DNA of 64,000 nt, from the NCBI GenBank assembly GCA_009777575.1, contig WRLO01000007.1:1-64000 (forward strand). Direction: 5' to 3'. Within the stretch, counting starts at the first letter, position 1; each line of letters starts with the position of its first letter. Below the pieces are notes generated by a model. That model had not been told where the DNA came from, searched no databases, and saw only the letters and a program-made list of their open reading frames with translations. Positions 9,901 to 19,409 of the stretch are shown here, piece after piece. The DNA comes from Candidatus Cloacimonadota bacterium (GTDB taxonomy: Bacteria; Cloacimonadota; Cloacimonadia; Cloacimonadales; WRIO01). The translations under genes were made by a program, and so were the position numbers.

Positions 9901-10036
9901 CTCACAAGAAATTAAGATAGATTTACCTATAAAGTTTTTTAACAGCAAAAAAAATTATTTAGATGTATTCGTAGATGAAGAATACAAAGTGTTTTACAAA
10001 ACAACTACTAAATCAAATAGATGTATCAGAGCATGA
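6956..10036 (+). CDS. Large scaffold protein: TPR-like helical repeats plus fibronectin type III-like domains
   Basis: A 1,026-residue protein without signal peptide. Residues 1-120 form a helical head. Residues about 125-500 are TPR-like helix pairs of roughly 37 residues, recognisable by recurring blocks such as ICDQAASEINQNNFTRAEIL, LCDKAEIEISNQDFAVAKSL and LCSQASIDIQNNDFDKAERL. From about 540 onward there are beta-rich segments with fibronectin type III hallmarks (NRISWKS, YRIVRKE, LKPNTVYVYGIETL; a second set around KFEISWDP). Position between kinase and GTPase suggests a scaffold or kinase substrate that couples the two halves of the system. No enzymatic motif is visible. Confidence 0.7.
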   Translation: MSDISNEFDNIILSGLKKIKNIDEDIFKKNGNKESVVIGPLLADYLPQPEVILYKNMIDFAVSKLDIYFAIKKSSDKIYEIIHLIERIKKEICPDINVAQKIIFWIVRTLDESFDFQEIFNSEPNNYLEQKKVEQIIKCKSALKEGNIESAQLIFDSIIKINPFLTDLLDLERQLNGRLAANYKIEYLEISKKLINEVATYIYEKNTPNAERLLLEAELYGILTNELISLRTTINKMKVEILCSQASIDIQNNDFDKAERLIEDAGRIDESNEEITNLKTKLNAKKAENICDQAASEINQNNFTRAEILLNQAELLNPSEQNIGSLRNLLNGLVDQKDSNALCDKAEIEISNQDFAVAKSLLKLAFKKYNNNDRVKYLRIKIKKNELNISLNEIKNEIEHLNFKKAQELINNIKQNDTNQDIIQEIENDLTNKEEARNSFEDEIKLHIENGLLYKAQNCLDIFKATHFPKYSNPEIEDKINIKLSIAKETLQKAETARKEDDIAAKIEYSLQAYFLCSDLPGAWELLEQPKLVFDIDVDCDSNIRENRISWKSTYKSSAKYRIVRKEKSFSSADIVSEELGIVPECYYIDSYNLKPNTVYVYGIETLFYYEDFISPKTSGFIKSAEYINLFEVKNDDVDISLGNNEISFYIKNKPENSDIEVWKGLHADIAEQGQGTEIIAKNNEFIDKNVDYDTNYFYGIYLKYQQGNKNIFSKVLKYLLYVPPAPVENIEIKHLSDNKFEISWDPTNEVELYSNEVEKGIDIKKGDILTVQDFESKGFTKIKLHTNSFDLPDSKAYYVFPIKIKNGYVVIGKLLPATTKPLISSIPIQELNNELSLLFSYPEYIDRIILLYDTERHIDIKDNSSGSCSIELSREEYMTKGGLKIPKANSYYFNLYYRLKNTEEFIYALPLKDTYPKKQLEINYTITPKRRFFLGKLTKIVLNIYPASDDNIPPLTVRGNKNMLPTHNNGFEIYSFSGQISSQEIKIDLPIKFFNSKKNYLDVFVDEEYKVFYKTTTKSNRCIRA

Positions 10037-10045
10037 GGAGTTTGT

Positions 10046-11212
10046 ATGAGGTTTAACTATTTTTGTCCATTTTGTTTTGAAACTGTACCAGTAAGTCACA
10101 TTCAATTTATATGTGATGATAAAGCATGTCCTAAAGTCCTAGATGAAGTTGCTAAAGAATATGATTTAACATTAGCTGAAGCGCCAGAGAAAAATATAGT
10201 TTTTTCACCAAAATTATTTTGTATAACTCATTTTGCGAGAAACATAGAATTCTATTTACGTTTTATATTCTTTAAGAAACAAGTAAAATGCCCAACTGCT
10301 GATTGTGGTAAAAAAACAAGAAAAATGGTTTGTCCTCATTGCCATAATCAATTACATGAAAATATTGTAAAAAATAATATAAAAATTATAATTATGGCAG
10401 GGCAAAGGGGTATTGGCAAAACTACATATAGAAATAAGCTAATTAATGAAATATTTAAAGATAAAACTTTAAGATCATATTTGCCATACACCATTAATTT
10501 TCAAACTAATATAGATAGTTCAATTAATGAGGAGGTTGTAAAAAGTCTCGAATTGAAACAAACAACTTCATCTGCATTTATCAATGGGAAACTGAATAAA
10601 AAACATATTAGACCAATATTGCTTAGCTTAAAATACATAAAGAATAAAGAGATTACTATTGCATTTTATGACGTAGCAGGAGAGGATTTAGAGAATTTTA
10701 GAAACATGAAAAGGAGTTTACCATATAGCACGAAAGCAAATGCAGTTTTTTCTATCATAAGTTGGGAAAAAGAAGAAAGAGATGAGTATGCCCCATATGA
10801 ACATATTGCAGATCCCGATGAAAAACCTATGTCTTTGTCTATCATAGAGAGTTTACATCAATTATTACCTAACAGAAATATCCCTTATGCCATAGCTGTT
10901 TCAAAAATTTATTCGGACGATAACATAGATATAACAGGAACCTCAATCGACCAAGTTTCACCGCATTTATCAACAGATAATCAACGATTTTTAGAATCAG
11001 ATGGGAACTCTGTTGATTCCGAAGTTAAACAAAAACTTAAATTTGTATTTATGCATGCAATTACTGAATTTATCTCTTATAATTATAAAAAGCCTAAATT
11101 TTTTGCATATGATGCTTTAGGTAAAAATGCAAGTGTAAATCAACAGCCACATAGATTGGAAGATGCATTTTTATGGATAATGACACAACTAGGTCTTTAC
11201 CCAAAGAGTTAG
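10046..11212 (+). CDS. Zinc-ribbon P-loop GTPase resembling DO-GTPase family
   Basis: A 388-residue protein. The N-terminal 110 residues carry cysteine pairs of one or two zinc ribbons (FCPFCFE, CDDKACPK, CPTADCGK, CPHCHNQ). The P-loop GQRGIGKTTY follows (Lys125), then a switch II DxxG motif in FYDVAGEDL (Asp209) and a late AVSKIY at the position of the guanine-specificity NKxD, which is not canonical. The layout resembles the double-GTPase (DO-GTPase) families described in GTPase-centred bacterial conflict systems. Those GTPases are encoded beside GAP1 proteins, and the next gene looks like one. It probably acts as a nucleotide-dependent switch controlled by the kinase/phosphatase pair. Family assignment is moderate and nucleotide binding is well supported. 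Confidence 0.75.
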   Translation: MRFNYFCPFCFETVPVSHIQFICDDKACPKVLDEVAKEYDLTLAEAPEKNIVFSPKLFCITHFARNIEFYLRFIFFKKQVKCPTADCGKKTRKMVCPHCHNQLHENIVKNNIKIIIMAGQRGIGKTTYRNKLINEIFKDKTLRSYLPYTINFQTNIDSSINEEVVKSLELKQTTSSAFINGKLNKKHIRPILLSLKYIKNKEITIAFYDVAGEDLENFRNMKRSLPYSTKANAVFSIISWEKEERDEYAPYEHIADPDEKPMSLSIIESLHQLLPNRNIPYAIAVSKIYSDDNIDITGTSIDQVSPHLSTDNQRFLESDGNSVDSEVKQKLKFVFMHAITEFISYNYKKPKFFAYDALGKNASVNQQPHRLEDAFLWIMTQLGLYPKS

Positions 11213-11220
11213 GAAATTTT

Positions 11221-14200
11221 ATGAAAGTTGAACAAATAATAAAAACATTTTGCAAAAAAGGCATTAACGGATCTGGCTCTTGTATTTATTCCTACTCTAA
11301 AAATATTGAAAGTCTTTTTAATATAAATATATTGGAAAGCGAACAATTGTTGAATGAATACGATTTACCATTTTACATTGAAGACATTTTTAGACCTATT
11401 TTTATAAATAACAATCAAAATGAAATAAACGAAATAATTGAGAAGAATAAGAGTAAACTTCCTATACGGATTCGTTCCAAGTATGATAGCAATAATATTT
11501 ATATTATGTCACAATGTATTTATTTAGGTGCAATTCCATTCGAATCACGATATAGTAATTACATTTCACATGGTATTGTTTTAAACAAAGAAAATTACCT
11601 CATAAATCCAGGTTTTCTAATGCTTAATAATGTTTTTTTAAATTCTATAGATGAAAAAAGTGTATGTAGTCCCAATAAACCTGAGTATTTAGATCAATTA
11701 TTCATGGAACAAGAGAAAATATCAATTGCAAGTAAAAATAAAACTTTTATGGCAGATAGAATCACATATGGTACTTACAAAAAATTACTCTACTGTCTGA
11801 TAAAAAACTTGGAAAATAAAAGGAAAATATTCATATATGATCATCATGAAAATCTACCTCTTTGGATATCATCTCTTTTATTGGCTTTCCCTATCAAAAT
11901 AGCTTTGTCAATATCGTTTAGTACCTATGAAAAAAATCCCTTCACCTCACCTTATACCATTATAGGTGTAGTAGAAAGAAAAAAATATAAAAAGGAAAAT
12001 TATGCTAGTAATGATTATCATTTTGATGTATTTGATAATGATATAAATGATTTTGACATATCAGAAATGAACGAGTTTTGTGAATTTGTAGGTGACAGTA
12101 TCATTAATTCATATAATAAACTGCAGGACTTCCATACATATCTAATAAACTTTCCAGAGTATAACATAGACACTAGAATTAATCAACCATATAGGATTTA
12201 TACTCTATCTGAAGGGACGAAAAAACTTAATGATTTAACTTATGATGATTTAAAAAATATATTAGATTTTGCTACCCAGTACGGAAACGAAAACATCATA
12301 AAAGAACTGACTATTTCTATCTTAAAATACATTCCATTTCAAACTGATGGATTAAGCTCTAACTCGGCAATTTTAAAAGAATTTTTAATTAATTCCAATG
12401 CTAATATATCAGACATTATCACTGAGTATTGTGTTGAGGTTTTTCTAACTGAAGAAAAGGATCATTTTTATCAGGTATTTGAATATTTTGATAAGAAAAC
12501 GGACTTGGTTCAAAATTTAAAATATGACTTTATAAAAAAATACATAGACCATCCCAAAAAATCTTCGATTAGTGAAATTTGGTGGAAAGTGTTGTTTATT
12601 ATAAAACCTATTACTGTAGATAAAGATTATCTTGAATATCTATTTGCGAATTTTGATGCTATATTTATTATGTTTTCGGGAATAATTGAAAAATCATATT
12701 CAATTATTGAATCTAGCGTTCAAGATATTTTTCTGAAATATTATGAAGTTAATTTAGATTTTGTGAATCTACTTTATAGTAAAATCAGATCAAAATTATC
12801 AACCATTGGGAATTGGCGAGAAAAATACAGAAGCTTTATGGCTTTGCAACAAGCTGATACAATACTGAGTTCGTTAAATTATCTTTTGCTAAATAACCTT
12901 ATTGTTGACGCAGAACACATTGCCAAACTGTTATTCATAGATGATATCTTAAAAAGTAGATTTGAATCTGAAGTTTTACAATATGACAGCAAAAATATAC
13001 AAACCTCTTGCATAACACTAATCAAATGTAAAAGAAAAGATATTGTTGATAATATTTTAGATTCATTGACATTGGCAGACAGACTAATAATATACAAATT
13101 AGTGAATGAAAATCAGAATATTGTTGCTATAGACTATTTTTCAGAATACATCTCTAATAAAGAGTTTGTAGATAATTTTTATAATGAAAACCTAACTGAC
13201 TTGTTGATTGAAAGTAATTATAATATAAAAGGCAAATTAAAAGAGAGGATTGTAGAACTTTTTTGTAGCGAATCTGATCTTGAAACACAATACCGAAACA
13301 TATTTCAAAAATATGATACTAAAAAATATGATTTAAAAAATGTAATACTCGATAGCGATGAAGTAGTAACAGCTCTTAAAAATGAAAGATGTAAAGCGGA
13401 ATTTATACTAAAGATACCCAATTTTAATAATGATTTTCTGAGAAAATTTTTAGATAAAAATTCGTTTGCTAATATAGTCGTTGATAGATATCTTGAGAAT
13501 GTATCAGATTCGTCATTAATTCATGTATTGATAAATACATATAAAAAAAATAATGTAAAAAACGAGAACTTAATAGAATTCTATCTCTTAATAAAAAACA
13601 TTTTAAATAAAAATGAACAAATAAATGTTTTTGATGAATTAAGAGCATTATTTTTCTCACCTAATGATATTATTTATATAGAAATATTATATAACAAAAA
13701 TGAAATAGATGATGTAGAATTTTTCATTAATTATTTGCGACAAAATTGCTTTAACTTTTTTGAAATTGTAAAACAAATTAATAAATTGTGCCCAAACTAT
13801 TTTAAAGATTGTGGTGCTGACTTATTATTTGATTGCATTGAATGTAACATAAAACCATATTCATCGACTGAACAATCATATGATATTTTTGAGTATGTCT
13901 ATAACAATGGAGTTGAGCTATCAAAAATATCCTCAAAGATATTTAATCAATTCATTATAACAAATATAACCAATCAAAATACAATAAGTACTATCAAAAA
14001 ATTTGATTCCTTAATAAATAAAATTAATAACGAAAGAAAACAAAAAATAGAATATCCACCAAGATTAGCCTTAGCTGTTTTAAATATTAACCTAACAGAA
14101 GCTAAATTAGAAATAGAATCCAATCCTAAAATCAAAGATATACAGCTTGAGCATTTGATTAATCATTTGATAAGTAAACCCAAAATAAACACAAAGGATA

Positions 14201-15495
14201 TAGAATCCAAAGAAGATTTTTTTAAGGAAATTGCTTGTAATTTAACGTTTATAATCTACTATAGTAAATACTGGGATTTGCAAGATAAACTATTTAGCGA
14301 GAAAGAACTATTTTTAGCAAAAGAAATTTTTAAAAAGATGTGTCATTTATCAAAAAAAGACAATAATTACACACCTTTATTACTACTGATAGATCGTTAC
14401 TGTAGTCACTTCAAGGATATTATCTATCTCCAAGAAGAGCAAAATAAAGTTATAAGGGATGAGATAAAATCAATAATCGTAGAACAGAACATGATAAAAC
14501 CAAAGGAACTGTTTAAATGTCTTGAAAAGAATCAGTCAAACTTAGATTATTCAACTATTACTAATTTCATTGCACAATTGACATGTCCTGCAGAGGATAA
14601 AATAATTACTATTCCTCTTGAGAATAAGGAAATAGCTCGTGATAATATAAAAAATGATTTTAAAATACCTTTTAGGTCTATATACGATTATCTATTAACA
14701 TTATATAATTCAATTGATAAGAATGTAAAAATTTTATGTTTAAGTGTAATAATTATACTTCCTTGTATTTTATTTATCGCCAAAATGCACTATATGAAGA
14801 ATCCAAACGATCAAACTCGAAGCGATGATAATAATTTTACAACTGCCGGTTCATTATCAACAAGTGATCAAAATGAAAAAATATCATTTGTTGATAGCAT
14901 TCAAATGTGGCTATCAACAAAGAGCGAAAGAATTATAAGCAAATTTCGAACTTCATCAGAGAGCTCAACAATGTATCAAATTGGCGATATTAGTCCCATA
15001 GGAGGTACTATATTTTACATTGAAAAAGACGATACATACGGATGGCATTATTTAGAATTTAATTTGAATGACCTCGATAAAGGATATATCCCAAACTGGT
15101 CTGATGACCGTTTTGTTGAAATATATGAACTAGAAAAAAGTCTATATGAAACACACAAAATAGGTTCTGGACTTTTGCAAAATAAACGACTACATGATTT
15201 GATGTCTGAATTAGGACAGCCAAATACAACTATCTGGGGTTGTAATAAAATAAATAACTTTTATCAACCAAGGATCTTTGAACTTGAACTCTTGTATCAG
15301 AATATTTATTTAAAAGAAAAAGGTAATTTTATCAATAATAGATACTTATCTTCATCATATGATAAAGCAGGTAATGTATTGATATTTAATTTTGATACAG
15401 GTGAGACCGAGATGATATCTAATGAAGATTTAGATAAGATTAAAGTAAGACCCGTAAGATATTTTTATCGACCTTCAGATTGGGGTAAAAGATGA
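11221..15495 (+). CDS. GAP1-like giant protein with transmembrane anchor and DUF1566-like C-terminal domain
   Basis: A 1,425-residue protein. The first 330 residues resemble the N-terminal domain of GTPase-associated protein 1: YISHGIVLNK early on, then a helical core with LPLWISSLLLAFP and SFSTYEKNPFTSPYTIIGVV. About 800 residues of alpha-helical repeats follow. One transmembrane helix lies at about 1169-1190 (LCLSVIIILPCILFI). The last 170 residues form a DUF1566/Lcl-like domain ending in KVRPVRYFYRP, predicted on the far side of the membrane. I take the ATG at 11221, which has TAGGAAA upstream and sits 8 nt after the GTPase stop; an earlier ATG would overlap that gene by 40 nt. It links a cytoplasmic GTPase to an envelope-exposed sensor or effector. 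Confidence 0.65.
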   Translation: MKVEQIIKTFCKKGINGSGSCIYSYSKNIESLFNINILESEQLLNEYDLPFYIEDIFRPIFINNNQNEINEIIEKNKSKLPIRIRSKYDSNNIYIMSQCIYLGAIPFESRYSNYISHGIVLNKENYLINPGFLMLNNVFLNSIDEKSVCSPNKPEYLDQLFMEQEKISIASKNKTFMADRITYGTYKKLLYCLIKNLENKRKIFIYDHHENLPLWISSLLLAFPIKIALSISFSTYEKNPFTSPYTIIGVVERKKYKKENYASNDYHFDVFDNDINDFDISEMNEFCEFVGDSIINSYNKLQDFHTYLINFPEYNIDTRINQPYRIYTLSEGTKKLNDLTYDDLKNILDFATQYGNENIIKELTISILKYIPFQTDGLSSNSAILKEFLINSNANISDIITEYCVEVFLTEEKDHFYQVFEYFDKKTDLVQNLKYDFIKKYIDHPKKSSISEIWWKVLFIIKPITVDKDYLEYLFANFDAIFIMFSGIIEKSYSIIESSVQDIFLKYYEVNLDFVNLLYSKIRSKLSTIGNWREKYRSFMALQQADTILSSLNYLLLNNLIVDAEHIAKLLFIDDILKSRFESEVLQYDSKNIQTSCITLIKCKRKDIVDNILDSLTLADRLIIYKLVNENQNIVAIDYFSEYISNKEFVDNFYNENLTDLLIESNYNIKGKLKERIVELFCSESDLETQYRNIFQKYDTKKYDLKNVILDSDEVVTALKNERCKAEFILKIPNFNNDFLRKFLDKNSFANIVVDRYLENVSDSSLIHVLINTYKKNNVKNENLIEFYLLIKNILNKNEQINVFDELRALFFSPNDIIYIEILYNKNEIDDVEFFINYLRQNCFNFFEIVKQINKLCPNYFKDCGADLLFDCIECNIKPYSSTEQSYDIFEYVYNNGVELSKISSKIFNQFIITNITNQNTISTIKKFDSLINKINNERKQKIEYPPRLALAVLNINLTEAKLEIESNPKIKDIQLEHLINHLISKPKINTKDIESKEDFFKEIACNLTFIIYYSKYWDLQDKLFSEKELFLAKEIFKKMCHLSKKDNNYTPLLLLIDRYCSHFKDIIYLQEEQNKVIRDEIKSIIVEQNMIKPKELFKCLEKNQSNLDYSTITNFIAQLTCPAEDKIITIPLENKEIARDNIKNDFKIPFRSIYDYLLTLYNSIDKNVKILCLSVIIILPCILFIAKMHYMKNPNDQTRSDDNNFTTAGSLSTSDQNEKISFVDSIQMWLSTKSERIISKFRTSSESSTMYQIGDISPIGGTIFYIEKDDTYGWHYLEFNLNDLDKGYIPNWSDDRFVEIYELEKSLYETHKIGSGLLQNKRLHDLMSELGQPNTTIWGCNKINNFYQPRIFELELLYQNIYLKEKGNFINNRYLSSSYDKAGNVLIFNFDTGETEMISNEDLDKIKVRPVRYFYRPSDWGKR

Positions 15496-15535
15496 TAGTT
15501 GATAATGTTAAAATTGCCACGAAGGAGAAATAATA

Positions 15536-16294
15536 ATGATTTGTAATGAACCAAAATGTAAGAAACCTGCTGTTGATAATAAAATTGGAAAGTGTGCTTT
15601 TCATAGTGTTAGTTTTTGGGGCAAAGTGTTGCATTTTCTTCGCCATGTATTCGAATGGGGCTTAGTATGTGCTCTTTTATATGGTATTTATGTTTTGAGT
15701 ATTTTCATTCTGAATGTTCCTCCATATAAAATAGGAGAAAACGGTCCTATGAATGGAATTATTTTCCATTATGAGGGGAGTAAAGTAAAAGGTTGGCATT
15801 TCTTAGAAGCCTTTCCCAATGATTTAAGAGAAACCTTTACACCAAATCTATCTCATAGCGATTTTAATCAAATTTTTGAAGTTTATGAGAATTCTGGAAC
15901 AAATAAAGGCATAAATAGATTATCCTCTGGAGTTAGTCAAAACGAAGATGTTTTAAACATATTATCTTCACCGAGTGTTTTAGCATATATTGGTAAGCTG
16001 GACATATCAAGAACATCTCCATATCTCTGTATCAATTTAAATAAAGGTGATTGGTATCAGCCAAGAGCTTTTGAATTAGCTCTTATGCGTAAAAACCTCT
16101 ATCTTAATACTATTGGGGATTTTTCTAATCTTAAATACATATCTGTCTCTTATAAAGAAAATGGTGATGTGATAGTTTTTGATTTTCGAACAGGTAAAGA
16201 AGAAAGTCCAACAAATGAAACATTGCAAAATAATTCTTCTCTGGATTTCAGAGTGCGCCCTATAAGATATTTTTATATTCCCAAAGGTAGATAA
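15536..16294 (+). CDS. Membrane-anchored DUF1566-like protein with N-terminal Cys/His knuckle
   Basis: A 252-residue protein. A short N-terminal zinc-binding pattern (Cys3, Cys8, Cys20, His23) comes first, then one transmembrane helix at about 43-64, then a 170-residue DUF1566-like domain ending RVRPIRYFYIP. That domain is paralogous to the C terminus of the preceding giant protein: shared GxIFhxE...GWHFLE/GWHYLE, the YQPRxFELxLhxxNhYL segment and FDxxTGxE. The pair would display the same domain outside the membrane on two different cytoplasmic platforms. The ribosome binding site GAAGGAG is strong. DUF1566 (Lcl) domains are C-type-lectin-like modules in secreted proteins; the ligand is unknown. 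Confidence 0.65.
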   Translation: MICNEPKCKKPAVDNKIGKCAFHSVSFWGKVLHFLRHVFEWGLVCALLYGIYVLSIFILNVPPYKIGENGPMNGIIFHYEGSKVKGWHFLEAFPNDLRETFTPNLSHSDFNQIFEVYENSGTNKGINRLSSGVSQNEDVLNILSSPSVLAYIGKLDISRTSPYLCINLNKGDWYQPRAFELALMRKNLYLNTIGDFSNLKYISVSYKENGDVIVFDFRTGKEESPTNETLQNNSSLDFRVRPIRYFYIPKGR

Positions 16295-16298
16295 CAAT

Positions 16299-18263
16299 GT
16301 GAAAAAAACTTTTTTATTGTTTATATTTTATTTATCGATAAATCTAATCTGGGGACAAACATCAAATTCAAATTTGACTGTCCCTTTATGGTTACAAGGA
16401 ACATGGAATGATAACTCGAATAACACCATTACTGTTACCCAAAATTCCATTCGTATTTCCTGGCTCTCTGAAAATGATATAATTATTTCACAAATAGAAT
16501 CAGTTAGTTCTGTTATTTTTGATAGACATAAGGTAACGGCAACCGAATCAGGTGATTTCCAAGAAATACTCTATCACACCGCAACAACTACGCGTGGTCC
16601 TTTTATAAGGAATAGCTTGAACCCGATACATGAAGACTGGCAAGGAATTTGGCGAGACGAAGGAAATAGTTTTTTACATTTAGAAAAGAGTACTGTTATC
16701 ATTTCTTGGAATAGCTCAACTTTTAAAAATCCAATAACAAATATTGATAATGATGGAGCCTTGTGGTTTGGTTCTCACAAAATATTCAAATCACATTCGA
16801 ATTCAAGATATCTTATGTATGAGTCTACTAGATTGAGTTCACAGAGAGGACCTTTTGCTATTAATGCAACAGGTATAACTATATCTGCAAGAAGAATAGA
16901 AATACAATCTCTGGATACAAGGGGGTTATCTGTAAAATTTACACCGGAAAACACATCAAATATCAATGTGAGATGGAGTAGCAACAATAAAAATGTTGCC
17001 GATGTTGATGATAATGGTGTTGTGACAGGAATAGCCTCAGGTCAGGCTACGATAACTGCTATCTCAGATGACGGGGGTCATACTGCTATATGCAATATTA
17101 CTGTTATTGAACCGATTGGAACACCTGAAACTTTAATAACAACGCCAGTTAGAGAGATAATATATGTTGCGGTAGCAAATTTAAATCTCAGAAATGCACC
17201 AAACTCTAATAATGACAGAAATATAGTACGAACTCTTCCATTTCAAACCGAAATGGAAATATTAGAGAGTAATGGTACGTGGAATAGAATTAGAGCAAAA
17301 ATGGGATCAAATGACGTTGAAGGCTGGGTATTCAATTTGGCTCCATGGACATCAGACACAAGACCCTCTATTGTAAATCCTATTACGGTTAGTAGTGTTC
17401 CTGACAGCAATCAAACAGAATATATAGATCCAACTATACATGAAACAAATACTATCATAGTTCCAACAAGAGAACCAGAAATTGTTGGGGAGGGTTTGGG
17501 CAGTGAAACTATTCGAGTCACTAGTGTTACACTTAATAAACAGGGCTTCTTAGTATTATATCCAGGCGAGACAGAAGTTTTAATTGCAACTGTTGAACCT
17601 ACCAACGCACCAAATAGAAATGTTATATGGTCTAGTGATAACAATAGAATTGCTACTGTAAGTTCAACAGGATTAGTTAGAGCAATAGAACATGGACTTA
17701 CTAATATAACTGTTAGAACTGTATCTGACCACCAAGAAGACACAATACAAGTATACATTAGGAAACCTATTTCTAAATGGGATGAGTTTTTAGGTATAAA
17801 TTTAAATGCAGGTATTTCTGTACCTAGAATGGTGAATACATCAACAAATGATAAATTAGATTTTATAATTGGGCAAAATATTGGTGTATCTTTCAATATG
17901 ATATATGAAGTTTGGTTATTTGAAGCTGGTATAATGTATACTTTGAGAGGTTTTGAAGATAATATAACATCATCAAACGCAAGAATAAATTACTTGGATT
18001 TTTCTACTAAAAGTGGTGTTGGTTATAGATATGGATATTTATATGGTGGTATAGCTTTTTCTGTTGCTCAAATTGAGGAAAATGCACTTTTTAAAAAGGA
18101 GGATATTCTTTTTTTAAGTGGAGCCATGTTTACTATACCTATCTTAGATGACTATAGGTTAAATTTTGATATAGGGCATGATTGGGGAACCCACAATATA
18201 ATAAATGGTTATAAAAATAGGAATTTTAGATTAACAATAGGTATTGGAATCCCAATAAACTAG
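16299..18263 (+). CDS. Secreted outer-membrane protein: Ig-like (Big_2) x2, SH3 domain, C-terminal beta-barrel
   Basis: Starts with GTG and a signal peptide ending near IWGQ (residue 20). After a beta-rich lipocalin-like region come a bacterial Ig-like domain (VRWSSNNKNVADVDDNGVVT), a bacterial SH3 domain (ANLNLRNAPN ... VEGWVF), a second Ig-like domain (VIWSSDNNRIATVSSTGLV) and a C-terminal 170-residue outer-membrane beta-barrel that ends in alternating residues (NFRLTIGIGIPIN). SH3 and Ig-like modules typically bind peptidoglycan or surface polymers. In this operon-like run it would supply an outer-membrane component to a system whose other proteins are cytoplasmic or inner-membrane. The barrel call rests on beta-strand periodicity, not on a named family. 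Confidence 0.7.
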   Translation: MKKTFLLFIFYLSINLIWGQTSNSNLTVPLWLQGTWNDNSNNTITVTQNSIRISWLSENDIIISQIESVSSVIFDRHKVTATESGDFQEILYHTATTTRGPFIRNSLNPIHEDWQGIWRDEGNSFLHLEKSTVIISWNSSTFKNPITNIDNDGALWFGSHKIFKSHSNSRYLMYESTRLSSQRGPFAINATGITISARRIEIQSLDTRGLSVKFTPENTSNINVRWSSNNKNVADVDDNGVVTGIASGQATITAISDDGGHTAICNITVIEPIGTPETLITTPVREIIYVAVANLNLRNAPNSNNDRNIVRTLPFQTEMEILESNGTWNRIRAKMGSNDVEGWVFNLAPWTSDTRPSIVNPITVSSVPDSNQTEYIDPTIHETNTIIVPTREPEIVGEGLGSETIRVTSVTLNKQGFLVLYPGETEVLIATVEPTNAPNRNVIWSSDNNRIATVSSTGLVRAIEHGLTNITVRTVSDHQEDTIQVYIRKPISKWDEFLGINLNAGISVPRMVNTSTNDKLDFIIGQNIGVSFNMIYEVWLFEAGIMYTLRGFEDNITSSNARINYLDFSTKSGVGYRYGYLYGGIAFSVAQIEENALFKKEDILFLSGAMFTIPILDDYRLNFDIGHDWGTHNIINGYKNRNFRLTIGIGIPIN

Positions 18264-18284
18264 TTTAATAACAAGGAGTCAGAT

Positions 18285-19373
18285 ATGATAGATAAATCTA
18301 AGCTTCATATAAAATTAATAATTATCTTGATGATTATTTTGAATTTTATTGGTTGCGAAAGCAAATATAATATAGTGGGTGGCGGTCCAGGAAGTACAGA
18401 TGGTACACCGTTTATTGTGCAAGGAAATTCACTTGCAGAAAAATTAGCATGGATAAATTCAAATGCAAGAATTAATGGGAACTATATTCTTGATATTTTT
18501 TCGAATGAAAGTATAACACCTCATACACTTTCATATAGTACAAGAAATAATATAACGATAACTCTAAGAAGTACAAGTACTTCAAGAATAATTTGTCTTT
18601 CAGAAAACGGTTCATTATTTACTATTGGTTCAGGTGTTACATTAGTTTTAAATGAGAATATTGTTTTAGATGGTCGTACTAATAACATCGCTTCTTTGAT
18701 TAAAGTAAACAGAAGAGGCACACTTGTTTTGAATAATGGCGCAACTATTAGAAATAATATCAATACTGCAGAGGTGAGTGGTGGTGGCGGAGGAGTCTGT
18801 ATTGAAACTGGCGGAACTTTTATTATGAATGGTGGTTCTATACAAGGGAATAGCATTGGCATAGGACGAAATGGCTGGGGTGGTGGTGTTTATGTAACTG
18901 GCACCTTTATTATGTATGAAGGTATTATCTCTAATAACACAACCTCTTATTTTGGCGGAGGTGTGTATGTTCAAGATGATGGGATTTTTACTCTTAATGG
19001 AGGGACAATATCCAATAATTCATCAAATTTTATTGGAGGTGGTGTAGGATTATTTAGTGGTAGTTTTCATATGGTTAATGGTATTATTACATCCAATTCA
19101 GCTTTAAGTCAAGGTGCTGGTGTTTATGTGCAAGAAGCTTATTTTTCAAAAGTAGGAGGAATTATTTATGGTTACACTGAGGACAATACAAACAGTAATA
19201 TTGTAAGAGATGATTCTGGAACAATTTTATTTGATCGAGGTCATGCAATTCGAGCTAGACAATATAGCGGGTCAATAATTAGAAATAAAAATATGACTGC
19301 TGATCATTTAATTAATTTAACATGGGATGGAACCACCGATCCACCATCATGGAGTGGTGCGTGGGACAATTGA
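18285..19373 (+). CDS. Lipoprotein with right-handed beta-helix repeats
   Basis: A 362-residue lipoprotein. The N terminus is a signal peptide with a lipobox (NFIGC, Cys at about 24). The body contains repeats of the type GGTFIMNGGSIQGN / GIFTLNGGTISNNSSN, each strand-turn unit about 22 residues long with conserved Gly and Asn, as in parallel beta-helix adhesins and pectate-lyase-like folds. It follows the outer-membrane protein by 21 bp with a good ribosome binding site (AAGGAGT), so the two are probably cotranscribed. The role is likely surface exposure or binding; enzymatic residues are not evident. Confidence 0.75.
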   Translation: MIDKSKLHIKLIIILMIILNFIGCESKYNIVGGGPGSTDGTPFIVQGNSLAEKLAWINSNARINGNYILDIFSNESITPHTLSYSTRNNITITLRSTSTSRIICLSENGSLFTIGSGVTLVLNENIVLDGRTNNIASLIKVNRRGTLVLNNGATIRNNINTAEVSGGGGGVCIETGGTFIMNGGSIQGNSIGIGRNGWGGGVYVTGTFIMYEGIISNNTTSYFGGGVYVQDDGIFTLNGGTISNNSSNFIGGGVGLFSGSFHMVNGIITSNSALSQGAGVYVQEAYFSKVGGIIYGYTEDNTNSNIVRDDSGTILFDRGHAIRARQYSGSIIRNKNMTADHLINLTWDGTTDPPSWSGAWDN

Positions 19374-19409
19374 ATTCTATGAAAAATAAAAAAATTATGG
19401 AGGCATTTT

